Made by a program: the position numbers and the translations under genes
The notes under the pieces: model-generated
What the model was told of the DNA's origin: nothing
Databases searched by the model: none
The model's input: only the letters and a program-made list of their open reading frames with translations
Source: Cyanobium sp. CZS25K
Lineage (GTDB): Bacteria; Cyanobacteriota; Cyanobacteriia; PCC-6307; Cyanobiaceae
NCBI GenBank assembly: GCA_030373325.1
Contig: JAUCZB010000009.1
Coordinates: 60,304-124,303, forward strand
DNA: 64,000 nucleotides
Direction: 5' to 3'
Part shown: positions 1-9,431 of the stretch, piece after piece
Layout of the letters: each line of letters opens with the position of its first letter
Numbering within the stretch: the stretch's first letter is position 1

Positions 1-1074
1 CCAGGTCGCCAGCGACCGGTCCCACACCTCCGTGATGGTCTCGCCCTCGGGCATCTGCACGGTCTGGGGGGTGCGCTTCCAGGCGGCGAGGAGGTCGGGC
101 CAGCCGGCGGCGATCTCGCTCTCCAGCCGGCCCTCCCAGAGGCCATGGCCGATCTCCCTCAGCCCCCGGTTGGTGGTGAGGGGGACGCCGGGATGGGAGC
201 TCAGGATCACCTCCGCGGTGCGCAGGGGGCGGGCCATGTCGCTGCTGTAGGCGCGCTGCAGCGGGATCGGGGCCAGAAAGGCCCGCGCCGCCTCGGCCTG
301 GGCCAGGCCATGGGGATTGAGCGGAATGTCGATCTGGCCCTGGAACCGCCCCTCCCGGTTCCAGTCGGTTTCGCCATGGCGCACCAGCAGCAGCCGGCAG
401 CCCGGTCCGACCGGCGGCAGGGGAGTCCCGAGGTGGGAGGTGCCATTGAGCAACTCGATCTGCGTCGAGGGTTGCCCCTTCTCGCCGCGCACCAGGTTGA
501 GCACCGTGATGGAGGCGTTGTCGAGCCTGAGGCGCAGAAAGCCACTGGCCGGCAGACCGAGGAGATGCAGCACCAGGCAGCGCAGGATCGCGTTGTGGGC
601 CACCACGAGCACGGTGCCCTCGTCACCATGGCGCGCCAGCAGCCGATCGGCGAAGCGCCCCGCCTGCTCCAGCAGCTCGGGCACCGGGCGGTAACGGCTG
701 CCATCGGCACGACGCAGCTCCATGGTTTCGGGGGCTTCGCGCCAGCGGCGCTCCTGCTCCGGATCCAGGGCCCGCACCTCGCTGCGCAGCAAGCCGCTCC
801 AGGGAGCCAGATCAACCTCCAGCAGGTCGTCGTCGTAGAGGGGGGTCAGCGGTGTGCCATGGCTGGCCAGCAGGGCCGCCGTGGTGGCGCTGGCCCGCTG
901 CAGCGGCGAGCTGTAGACAACGTCGAACGCCAGTTCCGCCAGGGCCTCTCCCGTACGACGGGCCTGGAGCTGCCCGGCCTCGGTGAGGTTGGAGAGGTCG
1001 TCACGGCCCTGGATGCGGTGCTCCAGGTTGAAGCTGCTCAGCCCATGGCGGACCAGCACGATGCGAAGGGGCAA
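1..1074 (-). CDS. Tandem histidine phosphatase (phosphoglycerate mutase-like), 3' end cut by window
   Basis: Histidine phosphatase superfamily protein with two catalytic-type domains in one chain. The N-terminal domain begins LVRHGLSSFN close to the start and later shows VVAHNAILR, which carries the second active-site histidine. A second domain begins with LLLVRHGETDWN and runs off the left edge of the window. Family members act as phosphoglycerate mutases or as general phosphatases, so the substrate cannot be fixed from sequence. Only a TTG at 1074 is available as a start just before the first conserved strand (it gives MPLRIVLVRHG), with no ATG or GTG nearby in frame. The gene is divergent from the CPBP protease that follows. 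Confidence 0.85.
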   Translation of the reverse strand, partial: MPLRIVLVRHGLSSFNLEHRIQGRDDLSNLTEAGQLQARRTGEALAELAFDVVYSSPLQRASATTAALLASHGTPLTPLYDDDLLEVDLAPWSGLLRSEVRALDPEQERRWREAPETMELRRADGSRYRPVPELLEQAGRFADRLLARHGDEGTVLVVAHNAILRCLVLHLLGLPASGFLRLRLDNASITVLNLVRGEKGQPSTQIELLNGTSHLGTPLPPVGPGCRLLLVRHGETDWNREGRFQGQIDIPLNPHGLAQAEAARAFLAPIPLQRAYSSDMARPLRTAEVILSSHPGVPLTTNRGLREIGHGLWEGRLESEIAAGWPDLLAAWKRTPQTVQMPEGETITEVWDRSLATW

Positions 1075-1157
1075 GGTGCTTGTGGCACAGGCCTGGCCAT
1101 CGTATGGGACAGGGAGAGGACGGGCGCAGGGGAGAATCAGCACCCTTCGCGCCTGAG

Positions 1158-2576
1158 GTGGTCCGGTTGAACGGAACCCCTTCCCGATCCGGACCACCGG
1201 CCGCCACCCCAGGCTGGAAGACGCTGCTGGCCCTGCTCAGCCTGGCGCTGTGCACGCTGCTGTGGGTGAGTGGGCTGATCGACAGCCTGGAGCGGCCGTC
1301 GGTGGTGGATTCACTCAGCCTGCGGCAGCTCGAACTGGGGGCCCTGGCGGCCGAGGGCGTCCCGGAGGGACTCCGGCCGGTTCTGACCGGGGAGGCCCCA
1401 CGCCAGGACCTGCGCGAGGAACTGAGGCGACAGATGGAGGCCTCCGAGGAGCCACCGCTGGCCTTGCGGCGCCTCGAACTCGCCCTGCTGGACCGCTCCG
1501 ACGGGGGGGCTGCAGGCTTGAGCGATGACACCGACCTGAGGCAACTGGTGACCCAGGTGGATGCCGTGCGGCGTCCCCTGATCGAAGCGCTGCTCGACGG
1601 CCGTCCCGTGGCGGCGGAGCGGCGGAAGCAGCTGCTGGCCCCCTGGTCGGCCCCCCTGATGGTGCAGCAGCTGGTCTGCGAGCAGCTCCCGGGGGGGCAG
1701 GGGGCCTGTCCGGTGGAGGAGCGTTCCCTGAGGCTGCTGCTGATGCTCCTGGCGGTGACCACGCTGCCGGCGCTGTTTCTGCTGGTGGGGGTCGCCCTGC
1801 TGCTGCGCCTGGGCTGGCTGGCGTGGCGGGGCCGGCTGGCTCCCGCGCCGCCCCTGGTGGGACCGCCCCTGAGCCCCGTCGATGTCACCCTGCTGATCGC
1901 CGGCGGTTTCGTGGTGCTCGGCGAAGTCTTCGTGCCGATGGTGGTGCAGCCGCCGCTCCAGATCGCCCTGCAGCGCCTGGCCGCGCCGAGAGCCCTCAGC
2001 CAGGGCATCGAGGTGCTGGTGCTCTATGCCGCCCTGATGGCTGCGCCGCTGTTGCTGCTGGCCCTGATGCTGCCGCGCCGGGCGTTGATGCCGGCTGGGG
2101 GCTGGTTGCAGTGGAAATGGCAGCCGGCCCATACCGCCCTCGGCAGCGCCCTGATCAACCTTTTGATGGTGCTGCCGGTGGTGACGGCCTCCAGCTGGGC
2201 CATCGACAGGATCTGGGTCGACCCAGGTGGCAGCAATCCGCTGCTGGAACTCGTGCTGACCAGTGCCGACCCCCTGGCGCTGGCCTGTTTCGCCTTCACC
2301 GCCCTGGTGGTGGCTCCCCTGTTCGAGGAGGTCCTCTTCCGGGGCGTGCTCCTGCCGGTGGCGGGTCAGAGGATCGGGGGAGCCGGGGCGGTGCTTCTCA
2401 GCGCTTCCGTGTTCGCGATCGCCCATCTGAGCCTGGCGGAACTGGCCCCGCTGTTCGTGCTCGGCCTCGGCCTCGGCTGGCTGCGGTGGCGCAGCGGCCG
2501 ACTGGGCAGCGCCGTGCTGATGCATGCCCTCTGGAACGGGCTGACCTTCATGAATCTCCTCTTTCTCGCGGACTGA
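1158..2576 (+). CDS. CPBP family intramembrane metalloprotease
   Basis: Membrane protein of about 472 residues belonging to the CPBP (CAAX protease and bacteriocin-processing) family. There is an N-terminal membrane segment, a soluble Leu/Glu-rich region of about 140 residues, and then a multi-helix membrane domain. The family signature is near residue 390: EEVLFRG supplies the glutamate pair and arginine, followed by downstream histidine motifs in FAIAHLSLAE and LMHALWNGL. The start is unclear: GTG at 1158 and TTG at 1167 are both in frame. The natural substrate of cyanobacterial members is unknown. It lies just upstream of a small membrane protein and ftsI on the same strand. Confidence 0.85.
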   Translation: MVRLNGTPSRSGPPAATPGWKTLLALLSLALCTLLWVSGLIDSLERPSVVDSLSLRQLELGALAAEGVPEGLRPVLTGEAPRQDLREELRRQMEASEEPPLALRRLELALLDRSDGGAAGLSDDTDLRQLVTQVDAVRRPLIEALLDGRPVAAERRKQLLAPWSAPLMVQQLVCEQLPGGQGACPVEERSLRLLLMLLAVTTLPALFLLVGVALLLRLGWLAWRGRLAPAPPLVGPPLSPVDVTLLIAGGFVVLGEVFVPMVVQPPLQIALQRLAAPRALSQGIEVLVLYAALMAAPLLLLALMLPRRALMPAGGWLQWKWQPAHTALGSALINLLMVLPVVTASSWAIDRIWVDPGGSNPLLELVLTSADPLALACFAFTALVVAPLFEEVLFRGVLLPVAGQRIGGAGAVLLSASVFAIAHLSLAELAPLFVLGLGLGWLRWRSGRLGSAVLMHALWNGLTFMNLLFLAD

Positions 2577-2597
2577 CACCGCTTGCTGCCGTCCCTG

Positions 2598-3074
2598 ATG
2601 GGTGGTTCACTTGCGCAGAGCTTCTCAGGTCCCTTGGCCTTCTCTTCCGCCCCACGCAGCCAGAAGTCCCGGCCAAAGCTGAGACCCCTGCATCTGATCG
2701 AGGGGTCCCTGTCGGCTCGGAAGATCGAACGGCAGGCGCCCTGGCTGGCTGGTCTGCATCGGATCAGCAGCGGTGCCCTTGTGGGACTGGGACTCTCCAT
2801 GGTCGGTCTGAGCGCCCTCACCCTGCACTGGCAGAACCAGTGGGCCCACAGCTTCGCCAGGCTGGAAGCCTCCAAGAGCCTGGAGCACCGCATGCAGGAG
2901 TCTTCCGCCCTTCTCGAGCAGCACCATCTCGGCCTGGTACGACGACCCGGTCTGCTGGAGCCCACCAGCAGTGCAAAGCTGATCCACCTGCCCGAGCCCC
3001 GAAGCAGCCGTCCCCGGTCCACCCTGCCCCTGCTCGCCGGCTTCCAGTTGCGCGCCTTTCCGGCCGGCTATTGA
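2598..3074 (+). CDS. Conserved small protein, one membrane segment
   Basis: About 158 residues if read from ATG 2598; a TTG at 2583 is also in frame. I do not recognise a named family. It has a basic, proline/serine-rich N terminus, a hydrophobic segment (SSGALVGLGLSMVGLSALT) in the middle, and then a short Glu/Gln-rich helix (HRMQESSALLEQHHL) and a proline/serine tail. The stop codon overlaps the ftsI start (TGATG), so the two are probably translationally coupled. This small-membrane-protein-before-ftsI arrangement recalls FtsL, and size and topology fit that, but sequence similarity is not evident, so I leave it unnamed. Confidence 0.7.
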   Translation: MGGSLAQSFSGPLAFSSAPRSQKSRPKLRPLHLIEGSLSARKIERQAPWLAGLHRISSGALVGLGLSMVGLSALTLHWQNQWAHSFARLEASKSLEHRMQESSALLEQHHLGLVRRPGLLEPTSSAKLIHLPEPRSSRPRSTLPLLAGFQLRAFPAGY

Positions 3075-4933
3075 TGCCTCCCGCCTTCCGTTCGAGGTCC
3101 GGACCCCCCGGCTCCAAGGCCTCTTCCTCCAGGGAGAACGGCCGCCGAAGCAAGGGAACGACGGGGCGCCGGGTGGTGGAGATCCAGCCGATCCCCACCG
3201 GCCGCCTGCTGGCCGTCTACCTGCTGCTCTGCGCGGCCCTGGTCGGACTGGCGGGACGCCTGGCCTGGCTGCAGGTGGTCCAGGCCCCCAAGCTCCAGGC
3301 CCGGGCCAGGGCCATTCAGACCCTGGCGATCACCCCCATCGGCAAACGGCGCACCATCGTCGACCGGATGGGCCGGCTGGTGGCTCTCGACGAGGAGCGT
3401 TTCACCCTCTGGGCCCATCCGCGCTACTTCAACCTCCCTGGCGACGAACCCCAGCAGATCCGGCCTCCCGCCGATGTCGTCAAGGAGCTGGCGACGGTGC
3501 TGGCCCGACCGCCGGCGGAGCTGCTGCAGGCCATCGGCAGCCGCCGCAGTGGTGTCAAGCTCGCCACCGGCCTGGATCCGGAAACCGCCCATCGGGTCCG
3601 GGAGCTCGGCATCAGCGGACTCGATCTGGAGGCCTACCCGCAGCGGGTCTACCCCCAGGGGCAACTGTTCGCCAATGTGGTGGGCTTCCTCAATCTCGAG
3701 CGTGTCGCCCAGGCGGGTCTGGAGCAGAGCCGGGACCGGGATCTGCGCCGTCAGGAGGTGACCCTGAGCATGCGCCGTGGCGCCGACGGCACGCCTCTGC
3801 CTGAAGGTCTCCAGGCCGGGTCGCTCTACGGCGACGACCTGCGGCTGCAGCTCACCCTCGATGCCCGCCTTCAGCAGGTGGCCCAGCAGGCGCTGGGCAA
3901 GCAGGTGAAGCAGTGGAAAGCCAAGAAGGGTGCCGCACTTGTCATGAATGCCCGGAACGGCGAAATCCTGGCCCTGGCCTCCACCCCCAGCTACGACCCC
4001 AACCGCTTCTGGAACTACAACCCCGGCCTGTTCCGCGAATGGTCGGTGCAGGATCTCTACGAGCCCGGCTCCACCTTCAAGCCCATCAACCTGGCCCTGG
4101 CCCTGCAGGAGAAGGCGATCCGCCCCGGCGACAAGGTGAACGACGTGGGACAGCTGAGCATCGGTGGCTGGCCGATCTTCAACCATGACCGCCGCGCCAA
4201 CGGCCTGATCGATTTCCCCACCGTGCTGCAGGTCTCCAGCAATGTCGGCATGGTCAAGGCCATGGCCCACGTGAAGCGGGATCGCTTCTGGCACTGGCTG
4301 CGGGCCTTTGGCATCGACGAGATGCCGGACACGGATCTGCCCGGGGCCGTGGCCGGCCAGCTGAAGAGCCGCAGCGAATTCACCTCGGCTCCGATCGAGC
4401 CGGCGGTTGCCGCCTTCGGCCAGGGCTTCTCCCTGACCCCCCTCAAGCTGCTGCAGCTGCACGGGATGCTCGCCAACGGCGGCCGGCTGGTGAGCCCCCA
4501 CATCACCCGTGGCCTCCGTTCCGGTGATGCCCTGGCCAGCGCCACCTCCCCGACGGGGGTGCAGCTGCTCGATCCGAAGGTCAGCCGCACCGTCGTCGAC
4601 TGGATGGAAACGGTGGTGGAGAACGGTTCCGGCAAGGGGATGAAGATCCCCGGTTACCGGATCGCCGGCAAGACGGGCACGGCCCAGAAGGCCCGCAACG
4701 GGGTGTACATCCCTGGAGCCAGGATCTGCAGCTTCGTGGCGATCCTGCCCGGCAATGATCCGGGCTATGTGGTGCTGGTCGTGGTCGACGAGCCCCAGGG
4801 GGGCAATGCCTACGGCTCCACCGTGGCCCTGCCGGTGGCCCGCCAGATCGCCGAAGCCCTGCTGGTGATCGAGAAGGTGCCCCCCTCCCAGCCCACCGCC
4901 GGCTCAGCCAGGACACCACCCACCCCCTCCTGA
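3074..4933 (+). CDS. ftsI: Peptidoglycan transpeptidase FtsI (PBP3 class B)
   Basis: Septal class B penicillin-binding protein of 619 residues. It has a basic cytoplasmic N terminus, one membrane anchor (LLAVYLLLCAALVGLAG) near residue 45, a dimerisation domain, and a C-terminal transpeptidase domain. The active-site motifs are all visible: SxxK as PGSTFKP, SxN as SSN followed by VG, and KTG as AGKTGTAQKA. The enzyme crosslinks peptidoglycan at the division septum in the periplasm. ATG 3074 overlaps the stop codon of the preceding small gene. The length is normal for cyanobacterial FtsI. Confidence 0.96.
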   Translation: MPPAFRSRSGPPGSKASSSRENGRRSKGTTGRRVVEIQPIPTGRLLAVYLLLCAALVGLAGRLAWLQVVQAPKLQARARAIQTLAITPIGKRRTIVDRMGRLVALDEERFTLWAHPRYFNLPGDEPQQIRPPADVVKELATVLARPPAELLQAIGSRRSGVKLATGLDPETAHRVRELGISGLDLEAYPQRVYPQGQLFANVVGFLNLERVAQAGLEQSRDRDLRRQEVTLSMRRGADGTPLPEGLQAGSLYGDDLRLQLTLDARLQQVAQQALGKQVKQWKAKKGAALVMNARNGEILALASTPSYDPNRFWNYNPGLFREWSVQDLYEPGSTFKPINLALALQEKAIRPGDKVNDVGQLSIGGWPIFNHDRRANGLIDFPTVLQVSSNVGMVKAMAHVKRDRFWHWLRAFGIDEMPDTDLPGAVAGQLKSRSEFTSAPIEPAVAAFGQGFSLTPLKLLQLHGMLANGGRLVSPHITRGLRSGDALASATSPTGVQLLDPKVSRTVVDWMETVVENGSGKGMKIPGYRIAGKTGTAQKARNGVYIPGARICSFVAILPGNDPGYVVLVVVDEPQGGNAYGSTVALPVARQIAEALLVIEKVPPSQPTAGSARTPPTPS

Positions 4934-5062
4934 GACGCCGCCTCCCGGGACGCCGCCTTCTGATCAGGGAGGTGTCCTCATTCCCACAACCCTGGCACCA
5001 GGCCCCGGAGGGCCATGGCTAGCTTCGGATCCTGAAGACATCTCGCCCGACGCCGTTCCACG

Positions 5063-6232
5063 ATGGCCAACCTTCTTGAACAACTGGCCGCCATGACCGT
5101 GGTCGTGGCCGACACCGGCGACATCGACGCGATCCGTCAGTTCACGCCGCGGGATGCCACCACCAACCCTTCGCTGATCCTGGCCGCCGCCCAGATCCCG
5201 GCCTACCAGGAACTGATCGACCGCTCCCTGCGCGAGTCCCGTGAGGTGATCGGCCCTGTGGCCCCGGCCGAAGACGTGGTGCGGGAGGCCCTCGACGAGA
5301 TCAGCGTCACCTTCGGCAAGGAGATCCTCAAGATCGTCCCCGGCCGGGTCTCCACGGAGGTGGATGCGCGCCTCAGCTACGACACCGAGGCCACCATCAC
5401 CAAGGCCCGCAAGCTGATCGGGCTCTACCAGCAGGCGGGCATCGGCACCGACCGGGTGCTGATCAAGATCGCCTCCACCTGGGAGGGGATCAGGGCGGCC
5501 GAAGTCCTCGAGCGTGAAGGGATCCACTGCAACCTGACCCTGCTGTTCGGCTTCGCCCAGGCCGTGGCCTGCGCGGAAGCGGGCGCCACCCTGATCTCCC
5601 CCTTCGTGGGACGCATCCTCGACTGGTACAAGAAATCCACCGGCCGTGAGAGCTATCCCGGGGCAGAGGATCCCGGCGTGCTTTCGGTCACTCGGATCTT
5701 CAACTACTTCAAGACCCACGGCTATGGCACGGAGGTGATGGGGGCCAGCTTCCGCAACCTCGACGAGATCATCGAACTGGCGGGCTGCGACCTGCTGACC
5801 ATTTCCCCGGGCCTGATGGACCAGCTGCGCCAGAGCGAAGGCCGGCTGGAGCGCCGTCTCGATGCCGCCCATCCGGGCGCGAGCGAAGAGCGGATCCACG
5901 TGGATGAGACCACCTTCCAGACGATGATGGAGGGCGATCCCATGGCCAGCGAGAAGCTCGACGAGGGCATCCGGGGCTTCTCCAAAGCGATCGAGACCCT
6001 TGAAGCCCAGCTGGCCCACAGGCTGGCGGTGGTCGAGGGAGGGGCGGCCTTCACCCACGCGGTCCATGAGATCTTCCTGCTCAACGATCTCGACGGAGAC
6101 GGCTGCATCACCCGCGAGGAATGGCTCGGCAGCGACGCGGTCTTCGATGCCCTCGACACCGACCATGACGGCCGCCTGGCACCGGAGGATGTGCGCGGCG
6201 GCCTGGGAGCGCCGCTGGCGATCAGCCGCTGA
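5063..6232 (+). CDS. tal: Transaldolase with C-terminal EF-hand pair
   Basis: Transaldolase of 389 residues that transfers a dihydroxyacetone unit between sugar phosphates in the pentose phosphate pathway. [21 protein letters not shown] is the conserved N-terminal strand region, and the Schiff-base lysine lies in [12 protein letters not shown]. The barrel ends near residue 330. It is followed by two calcium-binding-type loops, [13 protein letters not shown] and [13 protein letters not shown], close to the C terminus. Such an EF-hand tail is known in picocyanobacterial transaldolases but absent from most bacterial ones. It probably lets calcium affect stability or activity, which is inference. 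ATG 5063 is the first start that covers the whole fold. Confidence 0.96.
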   Translation: MANLLEQLAAMTVVVADTGDIDAIRQFTPRDATTNPSLILAAAQIPAYQELIDRSLRESREVIGPVAPAEDVVREALDEISVTFGKEILKIVPGRVSTEVDARLSYDTEATITKARKLIGLYQQAGIGTDRVLIKIASTWEGIRAAEVLEREGIHCNLTLLFGFAQAVACAEAGATLISPFVGRILDWYKKSTGRESYPGAEDPGVLSVTRIFNYFKTHGYGTEVMGASFRNLDEIIELAGCDLLTISPGLMDQLRQSEGRLERRLDAAHPGASEERIHVDETTFQTMMEGDPMASEKLDEGIRGFSKAIETLEAQLAHRLAVVEGGAAFTHAVHEIFLLNDLDGDGCITREEWLGSDAVFDALDTDHDGRLAPEDVRGGLGAPLAISR

Positions 6233-6308
6233 CCCTCCCGCCTCCGGCCACCGCCTTGATCAGATGTTCACCTTGATGGGCAAAGATGAGCCCTCTTCCC
6301 GTTGACGA

Positions 6309-6698
6309 ATGGCCCACACCCTCCACGCCCTCGACACCATGCGCGCTCTCGCCGACAAGGGTGAGGTGAGGGATGTCGAGGCCGGATCCATCATCTTCCG
6401 CGCCGGCGAAGCCGGCGACTGCATGTTCGGTCTGCTGGAGGGAACGGTGCGGCTGAGCTGGAACGCCGATGCGGGCCACGAGGACATCCAGGCCGGCGAC
6501 GTCTTCGGTGCCGGCGCCCTGGTCACCCAGGACCACCGCCGCTACGGCCATGCCACGGCGCTCACCCCCTGCAGGCTGCTGGTGATGAACCGCGAAAAGT
6601 TCCTGTTTGCCGTTCAGGAGGCGCCCATGTTCGCCATTGAGCTGCTGGGCTCCATTGACCAGCGCCTGCGGGATCTCAAGGGCGTGACCCGCATCTGA
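6309..6698 (+). CDS. Stand-alone cyclic nucleotide-binding-fold protein
   Basis: Short protein of 129 residues that is almost entirely one cNMP-binding (CRP/cupin-like) domain, seen as EAGSIIFRAGEAGDCMFGLL followed by a phosphate-cassette region FGAGALVTQDHRRYGHATA. The cassette lacks the usual FGE glutamate (here GAG), so real cAMP or cGMP binding is doubtful. There is no helix-turn-helix domain, so it is not a CRP-type regulator. It probably acts as a sensor subunit or scaffold. It converges on the reductase gene downstream and shares a hairpin with it that contains both stop codons. Confidence 0.85.
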   Translation: MAHTLHALDTMRALADKGEVRDVEAGSIIFRAGEAGDCMFGLLEGTVRLSWNADAGHEDIQAGDVFGAGALVTQDHRRYGHATALTPCRLLVMNREKFLFAVQEAPMFAIELLGSIDQRLRDLKGVTRI

Positions 6699-6715
6699 GG
6701 CGGGGGAGGCCTCAG
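6695..6715. terminator. Hairpin enclosing both stop codons of a convergent pair
   Basis: Perfect 7-bp stem CTGAGGC / GCCTCAG with a 7-base G-rich loop. The TGA stop of the upstream plus-strand gene lies in the left arm, and the TGA stop of the minus-strand gene lies in the right arm. There is no T tract on either side, so classical intrinsic termination is uncertain. Confidence 0.45.
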
Positions 6716-7851
6716 CCCCGCTGGAACAGCAGCCGCCGGATCACCCGCTGGGCGATCTCGCCGTAGCCCATCTCCCCGGAAAGGATCTGGGCGATGCGCT
6801 GGGGAGCCGTGGGCCGCTTGATGCCGAGCTGATATCCCACCCGGGGCACCCGGTAGAACACCTGGGCGATGCGTTTGCCCCAGGCCATCGAATCGCCCCA
6901 GGCCTCGCGCATGCGTTGGCTGTAGTGCTCCAGGGCAGGGCCATCGCCGTCCAGCCAGCGATCGAGGGCCGCGGCCGCTTCGCAGCCGCTCAGCAGGGAA
7001 GGCCGCAGGCCCTCGGCCAGGAAGGGATCGCAGAGGGAGGCGGCATCGCCGACCGCCACCAGGCCAGGCCCGTGGAGGGGATGGTGACCGTTCCAGAGAC
7101 GCAGCTGGCCGCGGCGCCGGTCGCCAGCGTCTTCGGGCAGCCCCAGGCTGGGCAGCAGAGCGGAAAGCACCGCCTCGCTGTCCGCTTCCTGCTGGCCGAC
7201 AAAGGTGCCCACCCCGATGCTGTAGCCCCCCTGCCGGGGAAACACCCAGCAGAAGCCATGGTGCACCAGGCCGAACTCGAAGCGGGCCATGTCGGCGGGG
7301 TCGGGATCCGCCGCCACCTCCACCGATACGGTGGCCGCGTAGCGGGGCCGGGCCGGTCCCAGGCCCAGGGGCGCCGCGAAACGGGAGGAGGAGCCATCGG
7401 CGATCACCACGGCCCTGGCCCGCAGCAGCAGATCCCCTGGACCCGAGACCTCCCAGATCCCATCGGAACGGCGTTCGATGCGCTCGGCCCGGCAGCCGTG
7501 GCGCAGGTCACAGCCCGCCTCAACGGCCTGCTGAGCCAGGTAGGCATCGAGCACACGGCGGCGCACGATCCAGAACGGGGCTTCCCCTGGCAGCTCCGCC
7601 GTCACCGGATCCTCCAGGCACCAGGTGAACCGCACCCGGCGGATCACCTGGTCGACGGCGGGGGCCAGCGCGAAGGGGAACCAGCGCTGCACCGAGGCGG
7701 CCATGCCGCCGCCGCAGGGCTTGGAGCGTCCCGGCGCCTGGGCCTCCATCAGGATCACCCGGCGCCCCCTGGCCGCCAGATGGAAGGCCGCCGAGCCGCC
7801 GGCGGGACCGGCCCCCACCACGATCACATCGGCATGGACAGGGCTGCTCAC
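6712..7851 (-). CDS. Geranylgeranyl reductase-family FAD oxidoreductase
   Basis: FAD-dependent oxidoreductase of 379 residues in the geranylgeranyl reductase / aromatic-ring hydroxylase-like superfamily. The N terminus has a textbook dinucleotide-binding motif, [15 protein letters not shown], and the second FAD motif is [22 protein letters not shown] run of conserved positions (CGGGMAAS after the first strand) matches the GGR family. It is clearly not chlP itself as judged by length and lack of the usual N terminus, so the substrate is open; a prenyl or quinone-type lipid is plausible. ATG 7851 overlaps the frr stop by 4 bases, so it is co-translated with frr in a pyrH-frr-reductase operon. 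Confidence 0.88.
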   Translation of the reverse strand: MSSPVHADVIVVGAGPAGGSAAFHLAARGRRVILMEAQAPGRSKPCGGGMAASVQRWFPFALAPAVDQVIRRVRFTWCLEDPVTAELPGEAPFWIVRRRVLDAYLAQQAVEAGCDLRHGCRAERIERRSDGIWEVSGPGDLLLRARAVVIADGSSSRFAAPLGLGPARPRYAATVSVEVAADPDPADMARFEFGLVHHGFCWVFPRQGGYSIGVGTFVGQQEADSEAVLSALLPSLGLPEDAGDRRRGQLRLWNGHHPLHGPGLVAVGDAASLCDPFLAEGLRPSLLSGCEAAAALDRWLDGDGPALEHYSQRMREAWGDSMAWGKRIAQVFYRVPRVGYQLGIKRPTAPQRIAQILSGEMGYGEIAQRVIRRLLFQRG

Positions 7852-8387
7852 ACCTTGAGGATGTCGGCTTCCTTGTCCGCGAGGAGCTTTTCGAGCTCGG
7901 CGATGTAGCGATCGGTCAGCTTCTGGACCTTCTCCTGCTCGTCATGGCTCTGGTCCTCGGAGAGTTCACCGTCCTTTTCCTGCTTCTTGATCCGCTCGAT
8001 GCCGTCGCGCCGCAGGTTGCGCAAGCCCACCTTGCCCTCCTCCGCGTACTTGGCCGCGAGCTTGCAGAGCTCCTTGCGGCGGTCCTCGGTGAGGGGGGGA
8101 ATGTTGATACGGATCAGACGGCCGTCGTTGTTGGGCGTCAGGCCGAGATCACTCATGGCGATCGCCTTCTCGATCAGCGCCATGGAGCCCTTGTCGAAGG
8201 GCTGGATCTGGATCGTCTGGGCGTCGGGGGTGGAGATCGTCGCCAGCGACTTGAGGGGGGTTTCGGCCCCGTAGTACTCGACGGTCAGCTTGTCGAGCAG
8301 GGAGGGGTTGGCCCGACCGGTGCGGATGGTGTTGAAGGTGCGCTGGGTGGCTTCCACCGACTTGCGCATGCTGGCTTCGAGATCCAT
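7848..8387 (-). CDS. frr: Ribosome recycling factor
   Basis: Ribosome recycling factor of 179 residues, which splits the post-termination ribosome together with EF-G. Characteristic segments are [17 protein letters not shown], then [15 protein letters not shown] and [23 protein letters not shown], with the C-terminal charged helix. ATG 8387 gives the normal family N terminus ([14 protein letters not shown]); the frame is open further upstream but that extension is low-complexity. It lies 28 bases after pyrH and overlaps the following reductase by 4 bases. Confidence 0.97.
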   Translation of the reverse strand: MDLEASMRKSVEATQRTFNTIRTGRANPSLLDKLTVEYYGAETPLKSLATISTPDAQTIQIQPFDKGSMALIEKAIAMSDLGLTPNNDGRLIRINIPPLTEDRRKELCKLAAKYAEEGKVGLRNLRRDGIERIKKQEKDGELSEDQSHDEQEKVQKLTDRYIAELEKLLADKEADILKV

Positions 8388-8415
8388 GGCAGGGGAAGGG
8401 TGGGGGGAGGGGACG

Positions 8416-9135
8416 TCAGCGGGGGGGCGCCGGCACGATGCTGGTGCCGATGGGCTCGCCGGCGACCGCCTTGGCGATGTTGCCCGATCCGAACAGGTCG
8501 AAGACCACGATCGGGATGGCATTGTCCTTGCAGAGGGCGATCGCGGTGCTGTCCATCACCTCCAGTTCGCCGCTGAGCACGTCGAGGAAGGTGAGGGTCT
8601 CGTAACGGACCGCATCGGCATGCTTGGCGGGATCCTTGTCGTAGACCCCATCCACCTTGGTGGCCTTGAAGATCACATCGGCGTTGATCTCGGCGGCCCG
8701 CAGGGCGGCGGTGGTGTCGGTGGTGAAGAAGGGATTGCCGCAGCCGGCGCCGAAGATCACCACCCGCCCCTTCTCAAGGTGCCGGATGGCGCGCCTGCGG
8801 ATGTAGGGCTCAGCCACCTCCTGCATGGAGATGGCGCTCTGGACGCGGGTCGGCACGCCCGCACGCTCCAGACCATCCTGCAGCGTGATGGCATTCATCA
8901 CCGTGGCCAGCATGCCCACATAGTCGGCCGTGGCCCGGTCCATGCCGGCCGCCGAACCTTTCAGGCCCCGGAAGATGTTGCCACCGCCGACGACGATGGC
9001 CAGCTGGGTACCTCCGGACACCACCTCGACCACGTCAGTGGCGATCGACTGAACGATGGCGGGATCGATTCCATAGCCCTGGTCACCAATCAGCGCTTCA
9101 CCGCTGAGTTTGAGGAGAACGCGCCTGTAGGCCAT
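8416..9135 (-). CDS. pyrH: Uridylate kinase
   Basis: UMP kinase of 239 residues that phosphorylates UMP to UDP at the start of pyrimidine nucleotide and UDP-sugar supply. It has the amino-acid kinase fold with [17 protein letters not shown] at the N terminus, [10 protein letters not shown] at the nucleotide site and [17 protein letters not shown] in the middle. ATG 9135 gives the standard [15 protein letters not shown] start. It is the first gene of the pyrH-frr-reductase operon, an order common across bacteria. Confidence 0.97.
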   Translation of the reverse strand: MAYRRVLLKLSGEALIGDQGYGIDPAIVQSIATDVVEVVSGGTQLAIVVGGGNIFRGLKGSAAGMDRATADYVGMLATVMNAITLQDGLERAGVPTRVQSAISMQEVAEPYIRRRAIRHLEKGRVVIFGAGCGNPFFTTDTTAALRAAEINADVIFKATKVDGVYDKDPAKHADAVRYETLTFLDVLSGELEVMDSTAIALCKDNAIPIVVFDLFGSGNIAKAVAGEPIGTSIVPAPPR

Positions 9136-9234
9136 CGACTCGTGCGATCGGCCGAACAGTAGCAACCCCCCTTCGGCGCCACCAGCTTGCCGGCGCCACC
9201 GTCACCCGCTTCACTGCCCCAAAGGAGCAGCGCC

Positions 9235-9420
9235 ATGGCCAGCGACCAGCCCGGACCTCGCGGCAACGATGTGATGGCCCGGCTCACGCTCTCGGCCCTG
9301 GATCGGGCCAGCGGCAGCCCCGGGTTCTGGAGCGAGCCGGAGGTGCACCGCGCCCTGCTGGTCAGCGGGCTGTCGGTGCTGGTGTGCAGCCTCGCCCGGC
9401 TGCGGGCCGATCTGGATTGA
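9235..9420 (+). CDS. Small conserved hypothetical protein
   Basis: Possible 61-residue protein preceded by AGGAG about 6 bases before ATG 9235. It contains an ALDRASGSPGFWSEPEVHRAL stretch and a mildly hydrophobic C-terminal helix (LLVSGLSVLVCSLARLR). I do not recognise the family. It sits divergently from pyrH and converges on cobO. The good ribosome binding site and codon usage like its neighbours support it, but the size leaves doubt. Confidence 0.6.
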   Translation: MASDQPGPRGNDVMARLTLSALDRASGSPGFWSEPEVHRALLVSGLSVLVCSLARLRADLD

Positions 9421-9431
9421 TCCCCAGCGCC

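Noticed and set aside
4964..6166. Minus-strand 400-codon frame opposite transaldolase
   Set aside because: Antisense shadow of a well-recognised gene; composition rich in Gly/Asp/Val from reversed codons, no motif.
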